DNA from: CALCKU01 sp964607445
Lineage (GTDB): Bacteria; Pseudomonadota; Alphaproteobacteria; Caulobacterales; Maricaulaceae
DNA length: 64,000 nucleotides
NCBI GenBank assembly: GCA_964607445.1
Contig: CAZSKN010000010.1
Coordinates: forward strand, 16,041-80,040
Direction: 5' to 3'
In this document: piece after piece, positions 55,539 to 64,000 of the stretch
Numbering within the stretch: the first letter of the stretch is position 1
Layout: each line of letters opens with the position of its first letter
Position numbers and translations under genes: made by a program
Notes under the pieces: model-generated
Database searches by the model: none
Told to the model about the DNA's origin: nothing
The model's input: the letters and a program-made list of their open reading frames with translations, nothing else

Positions 55539-56890
55539 TGTTATCTTCTATCCCGGCTTCTTTCATGGCCTCTCTTTACACTACACAGGTAAAGCGCCAC
55601 CGTTTTGTAACAAATCTGCTTAAAAGCGGTTTCGCCCTGAGCCTATCTGCCCTGAGCGTGTTCGCCCTACCCCTACAGGCAAATGCGCAGACTATATTGG
55701 TCAAAGACGCAAATGTCGTCACCAATTCCGCGCAAGGTCTTTTAGACAATACGGATGTTTTAATACGCGATGGCAAAATATCGGAAATCGGTAAGAATTT
55801 ACAAGCTCCCGCGGGCACGCAAATTCTCAGCGCCGAGAACCAATGGGTAAGCCCGGGCCTGTTTTTACCGTTCACACGCATAGGCCTTGTCGAAATCAGC
55901 CTCGAAGCGGCGACAAATGATATTAGTGCGCAGACGTCGAAAACCACCGTGAGTGACAGTGCCATTGATAGTTTCAACCCCAAAGCCCCTGCCATTGCCG
56001 CCACGCGTATTGAAGGCATTACCCATGCCGCTATTACGCCGGACGCAGGTAAATCCATATTTGGCGGCTTGGGTTTAATCGCAAATACTACAGGGACATT
56101 CGACTCCGTTGAAATAGCTGACGCCTTCATATTTATCCGACTCGGCGAAACCGGGGCCCGGCTAGCCGGCGGATCCCGTGCGGCCAGCTTATCACAATTA
56201 CGCGCGGCCCTTGACGATGCGGGCGCCTACCCTTCACGCTATGATGCCCCAACAGACGGCGATATCTTAAGCCGTCGGGATGCCAGTGCACTCTTCAAGG
56301 CTGCTCGCGGACAAATGCCGCTTGTTATCGAAGCCGACCGGGCCTCAGATATTCTGAGGATTATTGATATTAAGACGGATTACGACGGGCTAGATATCAT
56401 CGTCCTTGGTGCAACGGAAGCTTGGATGATTGCCGAAGAGATAAAAGCCGCCGGCCTGAAAGTGATGATTGATCCCCACGAAAACCTTCCCTTTAGTTTT
56501 GAAGCCGTAGGCGCGCGTGAGGATAGCCTTGTTATTCTGGACAAAAGCGGAGTGGAATATGCGATTATGAACCGCTCTCAAGATACGGGCCATAATAGCC
56601 GGGTGCTTCCTCAACATGCCGGAAACGCCGTCGGATACGGGCTGGACTGGCAAAAGGCTTTTGCCGCCATTTCAAGCACACCTGCGCAATGGTTCGGTAT
56701 AGATATAGGCGAACTCAAATCTGGGAGCGATACGCTTGTCGTCTGGGACGGGGATCCGCTTGAAGTGACCGTTTCGCCCACATATATTATAATCAATGGT
56801 GAGACCCAGTCTTTGCAAAGCCGTCAGACAGCGCTGAGAGACCGTTACAATCCTATTCGCGAGGATGATCGACCACATAAGTACCGTTAG
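55538..56890 (+). CDS. amidohydrolase-like protein lacking metal-binding residues (probable pseudo-enzyme)
   Basis: A relative of the preceding gene, with a signal peptide (KSGFALSLSALSVFALPLQA then NAQ) and the amidohydrolase N-terminal beta-sandwich (ILVKDANVVTNSAQG, VLIRDGKISEIG). Where the first protein has PGLIDVHSHLG, this one has PGLFLPFTRIGL, so both metal-ligand histidines are gone. The later HSDSD region reads NRSQDTGHNSR. It is otherwise full length (450 residues) and has a strong GGAGG ribosome site, so it is not a decaying gene. It probably acts as a partner or structural subunit of the neighbour. Confidence 0.82.
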   Translation: MLSSIPASFMASLYTTQVKRHRFVTNLLKSGFALSLSALSVFALPLQANAQTILVKDANVVTNSAQGLLDNTDVLIRDGKISEIGKNLQAPAGTQILSAENQWVSPGLFLPFTRIGLVEISLEAATNDISAQTSKTTVSDSAIDSFNPKAPAIAATRIEGITHAAITPDAGKSIFGGLGLIANTTGTFDSVEIADAFIFIRLGETGARLAGGSRAASLSQLRAALDDAGAYPSRYDAPTDGDILSRRDASALFKAARGQMPLVIEADRASDILRIIDIKTDYDGLDIIVLGATEAWMIAEEIKAAGLKVMIDPHENLPFSFEAVGAREDSLVILDKSGVEYAIMNRSQDTGHNSRVLPQHAGNAVGYGLDWQKAFAAISSTPAQWFGIDIGELKSGSDTLVVWDGDPLEVTVSPTYIIINGETQSLQSRQTALRDRYNPIREDDRPHKYR

Positions 56891-56902
56891 GAAAGACACG
56901 AT

Positions 56903-58468
56903 ATGGCAGAAAGTATTTCAGCTATAAATATTGGAAATATGCTCACACGCCGGACCTATCGAGATCCGCTTTCCGAGGCCGTTTTTGACGTAAATAGAGA
57001 TCAAAGATACAGCTATGACGCCCTGAACCAACGCGTGAATGGTCTGGCAAGCGGCATGCGCAAACTCGGCGTGGACACAGGTGATCGTGTCGCCATTCTC
57101 TTAATGAACGGCATTGAATTCATCGAGACCTTTTTCGCCCTGGCTAAAATCGGGGCCGTCATGGTGCCGTTAAATTGGCGTCTGACGGCTGATGAACTTG
57201 AATTCATGTTAAAAGACTCTGGGGCAAAAGCCCTGATATTTGGACCAGAATTTGAAGCGACCGTCACTGAACTTCACGGACGCGGAGATAAAACCGATAT
57301 TCAAACATGGCTTTATGTCGTTGGCGAGACAGATGAGTCCGTGCCGGATTATGCGCATAAATATGAAAGTATATACCACCCCATATCGCAAGAACCGGAG
57401 TTGAGCGGCGGTGGCGACGATCTCTTATTTATTATGTACACATCCGGTACAACCGGCCTTCCCAAAGGTGTTATGCATACACATAACACGGTGATGGCCA
57501 CAATAAATAATATGATTGCAACCACCACGCACGGCGCAGATGAAACCACGCTTATATCCTTGCCTCTATTCCATGTCGGGGCCTTAACGCCTGCAATTTC
57601 CGGTGTTTATGCCAAGGTAAAGCTCGTGATTACCCGCACCTTTACGCCCCAACAATCCTGGCAACTTATACAGGACGAGCGGGTAACAAATACATTGCTG
57701 GTTCCCGCTATGTTACTTGTCATGAAAAGCGTTTATGATCCCGCAATTTACGATGCGTCATCTCTACATACGCTGATATCAGGCGCCGCCCCCGTACCTG
57801 TCAGCCTTATCGAAGCCTATAAAGACATGGGCATAGCGATAAATCAGGTCTACGGTATGACGGAGACTTGCGGGCCCGGTTGTGTGATTACAGGTGAAGA
57901 CGCACTTACCCATCCGGGCTCAACGGGACGCGGTTATTTCTTTACCGACGTTAAAATTGTTGACGACAAGGGCGTGGAATGTCCGCGCGGGGAGCGCGGT
58001 GAAGTCTTGATGCGCGGCAAGCATATCATGGTCGGATATTGGAACCGACCCGACGCCACATCCGAGACCTTGGTCGACGGCTGGCTGCATTCTGGTGATG
58101 TCGGCGTCATGGACGATGACGGGTTTGTAACGATTGTCGAGCGCATGAAAGATATGCTGATTTCGGGTGGAGAGAACATCTATCCGGCTGAAATTGAAAA
58201 CGTCCTTCTCGGGCATGACGGGGTCGCGGACGCCGCCGTGATCGGCATACCGTCTGACAAATGGGGCGAATGCCCGATGGCCGTCATCGTGAAATCCGAT
58301 ACGGCATTGACGGAGGATGACCTCATTAAACTCAGCCAAAACAAATTGGCCCGCTTTAAATCTCTTAGACGAGTCGTATTTGTAGATACCATCCCCCGCA
58401 ACCCGTCAGGTAAAATCCTAAAGCGTGTTTTACGTGAGCAATTTAGCGAGATTAAAGCACCGGAATAA
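56903..58468 (+). CDS. acyl-CoA synthetase (AMP-forming, FadD-like)
   Basis: Fatty acid or other carboxylic acid CoA ligase. The AMP-binding motif MYTSGTTGLPKGVMHTH is at about residues 175-191, and the second motif GYWNRPDATSETLVDGWLH plus SGDVG is near 373-396. The C-terminal catalytic lysine sits in PRNPSGKILKRVLR. The 521 residues match. An AGGAAAG site lies 7 bases before the ATG. It follows the amidohydrolase pair by 12 bases and may be co-transcribed, but no functional link is evident. The acyl specificity cannot be read from sequence. Confidence 0.9.
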   Translation: MAESISAINIGNMLTRRTYRDPLSEAVFDVNRDQRYSYDALNQRVNGLASGMRKLGVDTGDRVAILLMNGIEFIETFFALAKIGAVMVPLNWRLTADELEFMLKDSGAKALIFGPEFEATVTELHGRGDKTDIQTWLYVVGETDESVPDYAHKYESIYHPISQEPELSGGGDDLLFIMYTSGTTGLPKGVMHTHNTVMATINNMIATTTHGADETTLISLPLFHVGALTPAISGVYAKVKLVITRTFTPQQSWQLIQDERVTNTLLVPAMLLVMKSVYDPAIYDASSLHTLISGAAPVPVSLIEAYKDMGIAINQVYGMTETCGPGCVITGEDALTHPGSTGRGYFFTDVKIVDDKGVECPRGERGEVLMRGKHIMVGYWNRPDATSETLVDGWLHSGDVGVMDDDGFVTIVERMKDMLISGGENIYPAEIENVLLGHDGVADAAVIGIPSDKWGECPMAVIVKSDTALTEDDLIKLSQNKLARFKSLRRVVFVDTIPRNPSGKILKRVLREQFSEIKAPE

Positions 58469-58649
58469 TTTGGAAAACCTGACGCGCCCTCGCGCTGTAA
58501 CACTGGGTATATTATTTGGCATCATAACCCAGCGCTCTTTTCAAAGAAAAGCCGTTAGATAAATATAAAACATCAGTTACACCCTTCATAAGCCGTTTAA
58601 CGCACTTCGTATAAAACGACCCTTAAAATAAGCCTGTCAGCTTCAGAGA

Positions 58650-59021
58650 TTACCGTCGCCTTATCCGCCAAAGGTAAACAAGCGCGAGGCCAATAATGAT
58701 ACCACCGCCAAATATTTCAAGTCTGGAAAAAGGTCCCATCCACGGCGCCGCTAGCGGCGTCAACCCCCACAGCCCGGCCCCGCCCCCGGTACTGGCCAAA
58801 TATATCAAAACAAAAACAAAAACCGTCGCCACACCTGCAAGCGAGAATACAGCCTTGAAAAAATGTGCATCCTCTATGGCCGCACGCCGTCTACGCATTT
58901 CGGCGCGTCGTGAACGCCTGAACATACGATCAGAGGGGCGCTCTGATAAAGGTCCGGACTGTTTTCGAGATGGCTTAACGTGTTCTGATCTGCTATTATC
59001 ATCCATACTGTAGACTAGCAT
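58650..59021 (-). CDS. small hypothetical membrane protein with basic N-terminal region
   Basis: Unknown 123-residue protein. The first 55 residues are hydrophilic and strongly basic (SRRAEMRRRRAAIEDAH), followed by two hydrophobic helices (~57-79 and ~94-116) and a C-terminal WRIRRR. It is probably an inner-membrane protein with a cytoplasmic N-terminus. Start choice is uncertain: ATGs at 59021 and 59006 and a TTG at 59027 are in frame, none with a clear ribosome site. It is divergent from a secreted hypothetical gene with only 17 bases between. Confidence 0.6.
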   Translation of the reverse strand: MLVYSMDDNSRSEHVKPSRKQSGPLSERPSDRMFRRSRRAEMRRRRAAIEDAHFFKAVFSLAGVATVFVFVLIYLASTGGGAGLWGLTPLAAPWMGPFSRLEIFGGGIIIGLALVYLWRIRRR

Positions 59022-59038
59022 AGCCAAATCAAAATCCT

Positions 59039-59611
59039 ATGTTAAAATATATTATGAAACACCGACGCGCATATATCCGCTGGCCCAAACGCCGCTCCGT
59101 AATATTTGGCGTGCGCACCCTAACGCTGGGAGGATTATGTATCTGCGCTCTTAGCGGCATTTCATTAAGCCCTCTTGCAGTTGAACTTGGAAATCAAGCC
59201 CATGCGCAAAGCCAGACAACGGATATACGTCCCAACGCCCAGCAAGTCACCGGGGATGATCTCTTGAATGCGTTTAAAGGCCGGACACATGACGGGGCTT
59301 ATAATTTCAACATTCAGGGTCTGGCGCGCGCAAACTATCAAGAAACACACCATGATGACGGCTCACTGACATATCGTGAGGGCGATGAAATGTTCAAAGG
59401 CGTTTGGATTGTTCATCCTGAAAAGCTCTGTTTTCGATATAAGGAGAACCGCTTAGGCGGCGGCTGTTTTAGGGTCTATCAAGTTAAAAACTGCTATTAT
59501 TTCTATTCCGACCGCTTACCCCGCCACGACAATGAATTAAACCAGAACTATTGGACGGCCCGGAGTGTATTTAAAGGCGAAACGCCCAAATGCGTTGCCG
59601 CCATTTCCTAG
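59039..59611 (+). CDS. secreted hypothetical protein (DUF995-like)
   Basis: Unknown exported protein of 190 residues with a long, basic N-terminus and a signal-like helix (LTLGGLCICALSGISLSP) ending near NQAHAQ. The mature part carries CFRYKENRLGGGCFRVYQ and CYYFYSD, with four cysteines spaced like those of small periplasmic proteins of the DUF995 type. The likeness is by eye. No enzyme motif was recognised. It lies upstream of the frameshifted choline-dehydrogenase-like gene with 144 bases between. Confidence 0.65.
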   Translation: MLKYIMKHRRAYIRWPKRRSVIFGVRTLTLGGLCICALSGISLSPLAVELGNQAHAQSQTTDIRPNAQQVTGDDLLNAFKGRTHDGAYNFNIQGLARANYQETHHDDGSLTYREGDEMFKGVWIVHPEKLCFRYKENRLGGGCFRVYQVKNCYYFYSDRLPRHDNELNQNYWTARSVFKGETPKCVAAIS

Positions 59612-59755
59612 ACGCGCATCTGCATCCAACCTGGAGCATATCGGGTCAAATATAGAGCATAATTTATTCTGATAATCCTATTTAGACGCGTGATCATTCC
59701 CTCTAAATCAGGCATGAGATAGACAGGGAGATCTCGATTAAAAAAGGCGCTGCGC

Positions 59756-61392
59756 GTGGAAAACACATATGATTATATTATCGTTGGTGCAGGTTCTGCC
59801 GGATGTGTTCTGGCCAATCGATTAAGTGAAGATCCGGCGACATCCGTATTATTGTTAGAATATGGCGGGAGTGATAAAAGCCTGCTGATTCAAATGCCGA
59901 CCGCCTTGTCGATACCGATGAATTCCGATAAATATAGTTGGAATTACCAAAGTCAGCCTGAACCTTATCTAGAGGGTCGACGTTTGCATTGCCCGCGCGG
60001 AAAAGTCCTCCGCGGTTCGTCCTCGATTAATGGCATGGTCTTTGTCAGAGGTCATAAGCGGGATTTTGATCAATGGGCTCATAACGGCAGCAATCATGGT
60101 GCTACGGGATGGGATTACGCACATTGCCTACCTTATTTTAAGAAGATGGAAGATTGGACCTTTTCCAGTTCTGCTTACAGATCGCGGGGTGGGCCTTTAT
60201 CGGTAAATACAGGCAATAACCGTAAGAACCCGCTCTATGAGGCTTTCATCAGAGCCGGTCAGCAAGCCGGTTATCCTTTCACGCCGGATTATAACGGTGC
60301 GCAGCAAGAAGGTTTCGGGCCTATGCAAATGACGATCAAGAACGGCGTGCGGTGGTCAACAGCTCGCGCCTATCTTGATCCGGCCAAAAAGCGATCTAAC
60401 CTGACCATAGAAACCGGAGCCTTAGCGCAAAACATTATTCTCAAAAATGAACAGGCCTTAGGAATCACATATGAAAAAAACGGCAAAACCCATACAGCCT
60501 TCGCCGGCATTGAGACCATTTTATCTACGGGCGCTATCGGGTCCCGCACCTTTTGCAAGTCTCCGGTATAGGCCCCGGTGACACGCTTCGGGAGGCCGGT
60601 ATCGACGTCAAGCATGACCTCCCCGGTGTCGGCAAAAACCTACAAGACCATCTGGAATTTTATTTCCAGTTCAAATGCAAGGCGCCCATCACCCTAAACG
60701 GCAAGCTCGGCCCATTAAGCAAATTGGCTATCGGGGTCGAGTGGGTGTTATTTAAAACGGGTTTAGGTGCCACTAATCACTTTGAAAGCTGCGCTTTCAT
60801 CCGGTCAAAACCCTCGGTAGAATGGCCTGATATACAATACCATTTCTTGCCCGGAGCCATACGCTATGACGGGAAAGCCGCCTTTAAAGGACATGGGTTT
60901 CAAGTCCATGTCGGGCATAATAAACCCGCGAGTCGCGGCTATGTCAGAGCCCGAAGTCCTGACTTTAAAGACAAGCCGGATATTGTATTCAACTATCTTC
61001 AATCCCAAGATGATATTGAAGGCTTTCGCGCCTGCGTCCGCCATACTCGGAACATTATTAATCAAGCGGCATTTGATGATTATCGGGACGGAGAAATTCA
61101 ACCGGGTGAAGACGTAATTTCCGATGCCGAGATCGATAGCTTTATACGCCAATCCGTCGAGAGCGCCTATCACCCCTCATCTAGCTGTAAAATGGGCACA
61201 GATGATTTCGCCGTTGTAGATCCCGAACTGCGCGTCCATGGACTGCAAAATCTACGTGTGGTCGATGCCTCGGTCTTTCCGACCATTCCCAATGGAAATT
61301 TAAACGCCCCGACCATTATGGTAGCCGAACGCGCGGCGGATATGATCAAAGGCAACCCCACACTCGACCCCATTTATGTAAAACCCGCTTAA
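59756..61392 (+). pseudogene. choline dehydrogenase-like GMC oxidoreductase, broken by a one-base frameshift
   Basis: FAD-dependent GMC oxidoreductase closest to BetA by eye. The FAD motif DYIIVGAGSAGCVLANRLSE opens the protein, QMPTALSIPMNSDKYSWNY and RGKVLRGSSSINGM follow. The second part has GIGPGDTLREAGI, DLPGVGKNLQDH and the GMC-C signature YHPSSSCKMGTDD near its end. The frame breaks at the C run at 60543-60545: frame 1 reads GSRTFCKSPV then stop at 60571, while the family expects GS-PHLLQVSGIGPG. One extra C restores it, giving about 545 residues. The second frame runs from 60553 to 61392. The GTG at 59756 has AAGG upstream. It could be a sequencing error or a real mutation. Confidence 0.85.
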
Positions 61393-61540
61393 AGCGTAAC
61401 AATATATAGGTCCCGCATATAGGCTCCACCCCAACACTTTTGGCCCTGAAAGATGGGCCCTGATAGGTGTAAACCGACCTTGGCGGCGCGATAAGTCCGA
61501 ATATATCTCATTAACGCCAGCTATCTTGAATGTTCACTAA

Positions 61541-61572
61541 TTTAAGTATGTTTTAAGTGTATTTTAAGTGTA
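61541..61572. repeat. three imperfect 11-base direct repeats (about one helical turn apart)
   Basis: TTTAAGTATG (61541-61550), TTTTAAGTGTA (61551-61561) and TTTTAAGTGTA (61562-61572) lie in direct tandem. The spacing of one helical turn would place identical faces of bound protein on one side of the DNA. It sits upstream of the hybrid kinase gene. The second and third copies fall inside the 55-bp sequence that is duplicated by the assembly. Confidence 0.5.
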
Positions 61573-61760
61573 TTTTCATCTTTGCATTTTACACCCAGTA
61601 GTAGANNNNNNNNNNNNNNNNNNNNNNNNNNNNNNNNNNNNNNNNNNNNNNNNNNNNNNNNNNNNNNNNNNNNNNNNNNNNNNNNNNNNNNNNNNNNNNN
61701 NNNNNTTTTAAGTGTATTTTAAGTGTATTTTCATCTTTGCATTTTACACCCAGTAGTAGA
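61551..61760. other. second assembly gap (100 N) with 55-bp duplicated flanks
   Basis: The N run covers 61606-61705. Bases 61551-61605 are identical to 61706-61760. The repeat length (55) and N length (100) are the same as at the first gap, which points to an assembly convention and not biology. The real sequence most likely carries the 55-mer once and runs on to the GGTGGTCGAT that follows. Confidence 0.9.
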
Positions 61761-61830
61761 GGTGGTCGATTTAGAGGAGAAACACGCCTCAGGGTCGGTT
61801 TATTTTGTGATCCTCGCAAACAGGACTTGT

Positions 61831-63873
61831 ATGACGGCTGTACCCATTTCAAATACCCTAGATCATTTAAGCCAGATGTTTTGTGTTTTGGATAGTAAAG
61901 CTGAAACTATCAAATATGCTAATCGGCCGTTTAAAATATATTTTGATATTCCTTTAGATACAGACACTGTGCACATAGGTGAGATGTTTGAATCTATGAA
62001 ATTAAAAACAAATCGACCCGAAAAAACAAGTCGTGAATTTTCAGATTACCTCATCGGTAATCTCAAAACGCACCAGAATTATTCACTTGAACGCGAAATG
62101 CGTGACGGCAAAATCCTGCGCATTGAAGTGCATCTTGTCGAGGGTGGCGATATTGCCGTGATTTATACGGATGTAACGGAATTTAAAATCGCACTGGATA
62201 AAGCCCAATCGGCGGATCGCGCAAAGTCAGAATTTTTAGCCAATATGAGCCATGAAATCCGAACGCCTATGAACGGGGTTCTGGGCATGGCGGATCTTTT
62301 AGGCAATTGTGAGCTTACCCCTAAACAAAGAGATTTTGTCGGTGTAATCCAAAGATCGGGCAATGCCCTTTTGACAATCATAAATGACATTTTAGATTTT
62401 TCAAAAATCGAAGCCGGTCAATTGGCCTTAGAAGACAATCCATTCGTCCTTCGCGATTCTATCGAAGATGTCATGGGCTTACTAAGATCAAAGGTGACAG
62501 ATAACGGGGTCGATTTATTACTGCGTATTCAACCTGATTTACCCAGCACATTTATGGGGGATGCGGGCCGTATTCGACAAATTCTGACCAATATTATTGG
62601 TAATGCAGCCAAATTCACACTGGATGGCCACATCATTATCAACGTCGATGGCCAGGTTCATGACGATATGGCCACACTTACCTTTACCATAACAGATACG
62701 GGTATTGGTATAGCGCCGGACAAGCTCGAAATGATTTTCGACAAATTTACTCAGGCTGATTCCAGCACGACCCGTAAATTCGGCGGCACAGGACTCGGGC
62801 TTAATATTGCCAAAGAACTTGTGAGCCTCATGGGGGGCAATATCGATGTCAGTAGCCAAGTGAATGTAGGGTCTAGTTTTAATTTTACAATCGACATGCC
62901 TGTTCATCCTGACCTGATATCTCCGGATTTAACCGAGGTTGATATTTCAGGAAGCAAAATATTAGTGGTCGATGACAATGAAACAAACCGAGCGATTTTA
63001 AAAGAACAACTCGGGGGGTGGAACTGCAAAGTCCTGGTCGTTGAATCTGCTGATAAAGCTTTGGAAATGTTAGACAAAGCGCGCGAAAAGGGTCTAACAT
63101 TCAACCTCATTATTTCCGATTACCAAATGCCGGAGAAAAACGGCGAAGACTTTGTCCGCGCCCTTCAAACCAAACCGGCCTATAAAAACCTACCTGTCAT
63201 TATGTTATCATCAGTGGATGAAACACAGCTTCAAATTCGCATGGAAGGGCTAGGCATAGCCAAATATTTACCCAAGCCGACACGGGCGGTTAATCTCAAA
63301 GCCGCTATAGCTGAAGCTTTTTATGATAATTCAAAAAACCTATTCCCCATTTTTGGAAATAGGGATTCGGATGCAAAAACAATAACCGGATCGGCTTTAA
63401 ATTCAGATGCAGGGTCTGCATCAGGGTCTTCCCCTGTCATACATTCCTTTGGAGATACCGATAAGCAGAATAGTATTGACGTTCTCATCGCCGAGGATAA
63501 CGAGATCAACCAAATGTATGCCAGATATATTATGGAAGCCCTGAACCTGCGTTTCAAAATTGTTCCCAATGGCCGCATTGCCGTTGATAAATGGAAACTC
63601 CTCTCCCCGCGCATTATTTTGATGGACATATCTATGCCTGAGATGAACGGGTATGAGGCAACGCGAAAAATTCGGGCTTTAGAAAAACAATCCGGACGCC
63701 CTGCTACCCCCATTATAGCCGTCACAGCCCATGCGCTCTCAAAGGATAAGGAAAAATGCCTTGAAAACGGCATGGATGGTTATCTCTCAAAGCCTATGGC
63801 CATTGAGGGGCTAAAAGCCTGTTTAAAAGAATGGGGTATTATTCAAGACCCACGCTTGCAAACATCCGCATAA
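61831..63873 (+). CDS. soluble hybrid sensor histidine kinase with PAS-like domain and two receiver domains
   Basis: Phosphorelay protein of 680 residues. No transmembrane segment is seen, so it should be cytoplasmic. A PAS-like sensor domain occupies ~10-115. The dimerisation/phosphoacceptor domain has His141 in MSHEIRTPMNG, and the ATPase domain carries DTGIGIAPDKL and FGGTGLGLNIA. Two receiver domains follow: the first with ILVVDDN and Asp in IISDYQMP, the second with AEDNEINQ and Asp in ILMDISMP. There is no output or DNA-binding domain, so it must act through another protein. I prefer the ATG at 61831 (AGGA 5 bases upstream); upstream ATGs lie in the duplicated assembly flank. Confidence 0.88.
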   Translation: MTAVPISNTLDHLSQMFCVLDSKAETIKYANRPFKIYFDIPLDTDTVHIGEMFESMKLKTNRPEKTSREFSDYLIGNLKTHQNYSLEREMRDGKILRIEVHLVEGGDIAVIYTDVTEFKIALDKAQSADRAKSEFLANMSHEIRTPMNGVLGMADLLGNCELTPKQRDFVGVIQRSGNALLTIINDILDFSKIEAGQLALEDNPFVLRDSIEDVMGLLRSKVTDNGVDLLLRIQPDLPSTFMGDAGRIRQILTNIIGNAAKFTLDGHIIINVDGQVHDDMATLTFTITDTGIGIAPDKLEMIFDKFTQADSSTTRKFGGTGLGLNIAKELVSLMGGNIDVSSQVNVGSSFNFTIDMPVHPDLISPDLTEVDISGSKILVVDDNETNRAILKEQLGGWNCKVLVVESADKALEMLDKAREKGLTFNLIISDYQMPEKNGEDFVRALQTKPAYKNLPVIMLSSVDETQLQIRMEGLGIAKYLPKPTRAVNLKAAIAEAFYDNSKNLFPIFGNRDSDAKTITGSALNSDAGSASGSSPVIHSFGDTDKQNSIDVLIAEDNEINQMYARYIMEALNLRFKIVPNGRIAVDKWKLLSPRIILMDISMPEMNGYEATRKIRALEKQSGRPATPIIAVTAHALSKDKEKCLENGMDGYLSKPMAIEGLKACLKEWGIIQDPRLQTSA

Positions 63874-63923
63874 GACACTCACCGCACAACACGCTTTAAA
63901 TACTTATACGATAGCTTCGCCCA

Positions 63924-63949
63924 ACAGCTTTGTTCGACAGCTTTGTTCG
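63924..63949. repeat. tandem pair of 13-base repeats
   Basis: ACAGCTTTGTTCG occurs twice in direct tandem (63924-63936 and 63937-63949), followed by a partial third copy (ACAG). It lies in the region after the kinase stop; the last 127 bases of the window contain no supported gene. Confidence 0.6.
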
Positions 63950-64000
63950 ACAGGCGACGCCTCCAGCGCGCCTCAAGACACCGGTCCAGCACTCGACTAA

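Larger units (their letters stand above)
61393..61830. other. intergenic region before the hybrid kinase, including assembly gap
   Basis: The stretch of more than 400 bases holds no supported gene. It contains three 11-base direct repeats (61541-61572), the 100-N gap at 61606-61705 and the duplicated 55-mer on either side. If the duplicate is collapsed the true intergenic distance is about 280 bases. Any frame through the N run is not real. Confidence 0.6.

Noticed and set aside
61589..61852. Minus-strand frame through the second gap
   Set aside because: It also depends on N residues and on the duplicated flank.
24..64000. tRNA, rRNA, CRISPR arrays and insertion sequences
   Set aside because: I looked for TPsiC-like stretches, repeated spacers and transposase motifs on both strands and saw none that could be supported. 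Small non-coding RNAs could still be missed.

Overview
The window looks like a chromosomal segment of an alphaproteobacterium, most likely a marine, stalked or Hyphomonadaceae/Maricaulales-type organism. This is inferred from gene neighbourhoods and protein character, not from a database search. Supporting signs are the sucC-sucD-sucA-odhB-lpdA block, the secA / peptidyl-prolyl isomerase / argJ / mutT block, the accA-xerD-aroK-aroB-CNNM block, the comF-grxC-nitrilase-DUF1178-ubiG block, ubiquinone synthesis, and an NDUFAF5-like methyltransferase. Base composition looks moderate and even, and no integrase-bounded island, insertion sequence, CRISPR array, rRNA or tRNA gene was seen.

Layout. 1-12.3 kb: an esterase, then on the minus strand a long operon for the lower TCA cycle (sucC, sucD, sucA, odhB, three small membrane proteins, lpdA), preceded by an isolated sdhB and a small unknown gene. 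12.4-20.8 kb: a lipoprotein serine hydrolase, an acyltransferase, arsC, a CmpX-like channel, zapE, mdh with a clear terminator, a GNAT acetyltransferase and an EamA transporter. 20.9-29.9 kb: lysC, folD, glpD, ubiG, an orphan ParB-like protein, DUF1178, a nitrilase-family amidase, grxC, comF and the NDUFAF5-like gene. 29.9-46 kb: an orphan Flp pilin, mutT, argJ, a periplasmic PPIase, secA, accA, an M16 peptidase lipoprotein, xerD, an unknown helical-repeat secreted protein with a 46-residue membrane partner, aroK, aroB and a CNNM/CorC protein. 46-54 kb: glpK, gpsA, parE and a large autotransporter. 54-64 kb: an amidohydrolase pair, an acyl-CoA ligase, two unknown proteins, a frameshifted choline-dehydrogenase-like gene and a soluble hybrid histidine kinase.

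How the genes work together. The window supplies 2-oxoglutarate to oxaloacetate steps in part (SucAB-Lpd, SucCD, SdhB, Mdh) and a complete glycerol-3-phosphate node split over three loci (GlpK, GlpD, GpsA). It also has shikimate-pathway entry (AroB, AroK), arginine (ArgJ) and aspartate-family (LysC) synthesis, and core housekeeping (SecA, AccA, ParE, XerD, FolD, UbiG).

Cautions. The sequence has two 100-N gaps, each flanked by an exact 55-bp copy of the same sequence. This is the signature of k=55 de Bruijn contigs joined by a scaffolder, so the duplicated flanks are probably not real. No convincing novel multi-gene system was found. The most unusual items are the three small membrane genes inside the TCA operon, the catalytically degenerate amidohydrolase next to an intact one, the C-terminal extension of SucC, the double-lipoyl OdhB, and small genes missed by length cut-offs (Flp pilin, 46-residue membrane protein, possible 40-residue leader).
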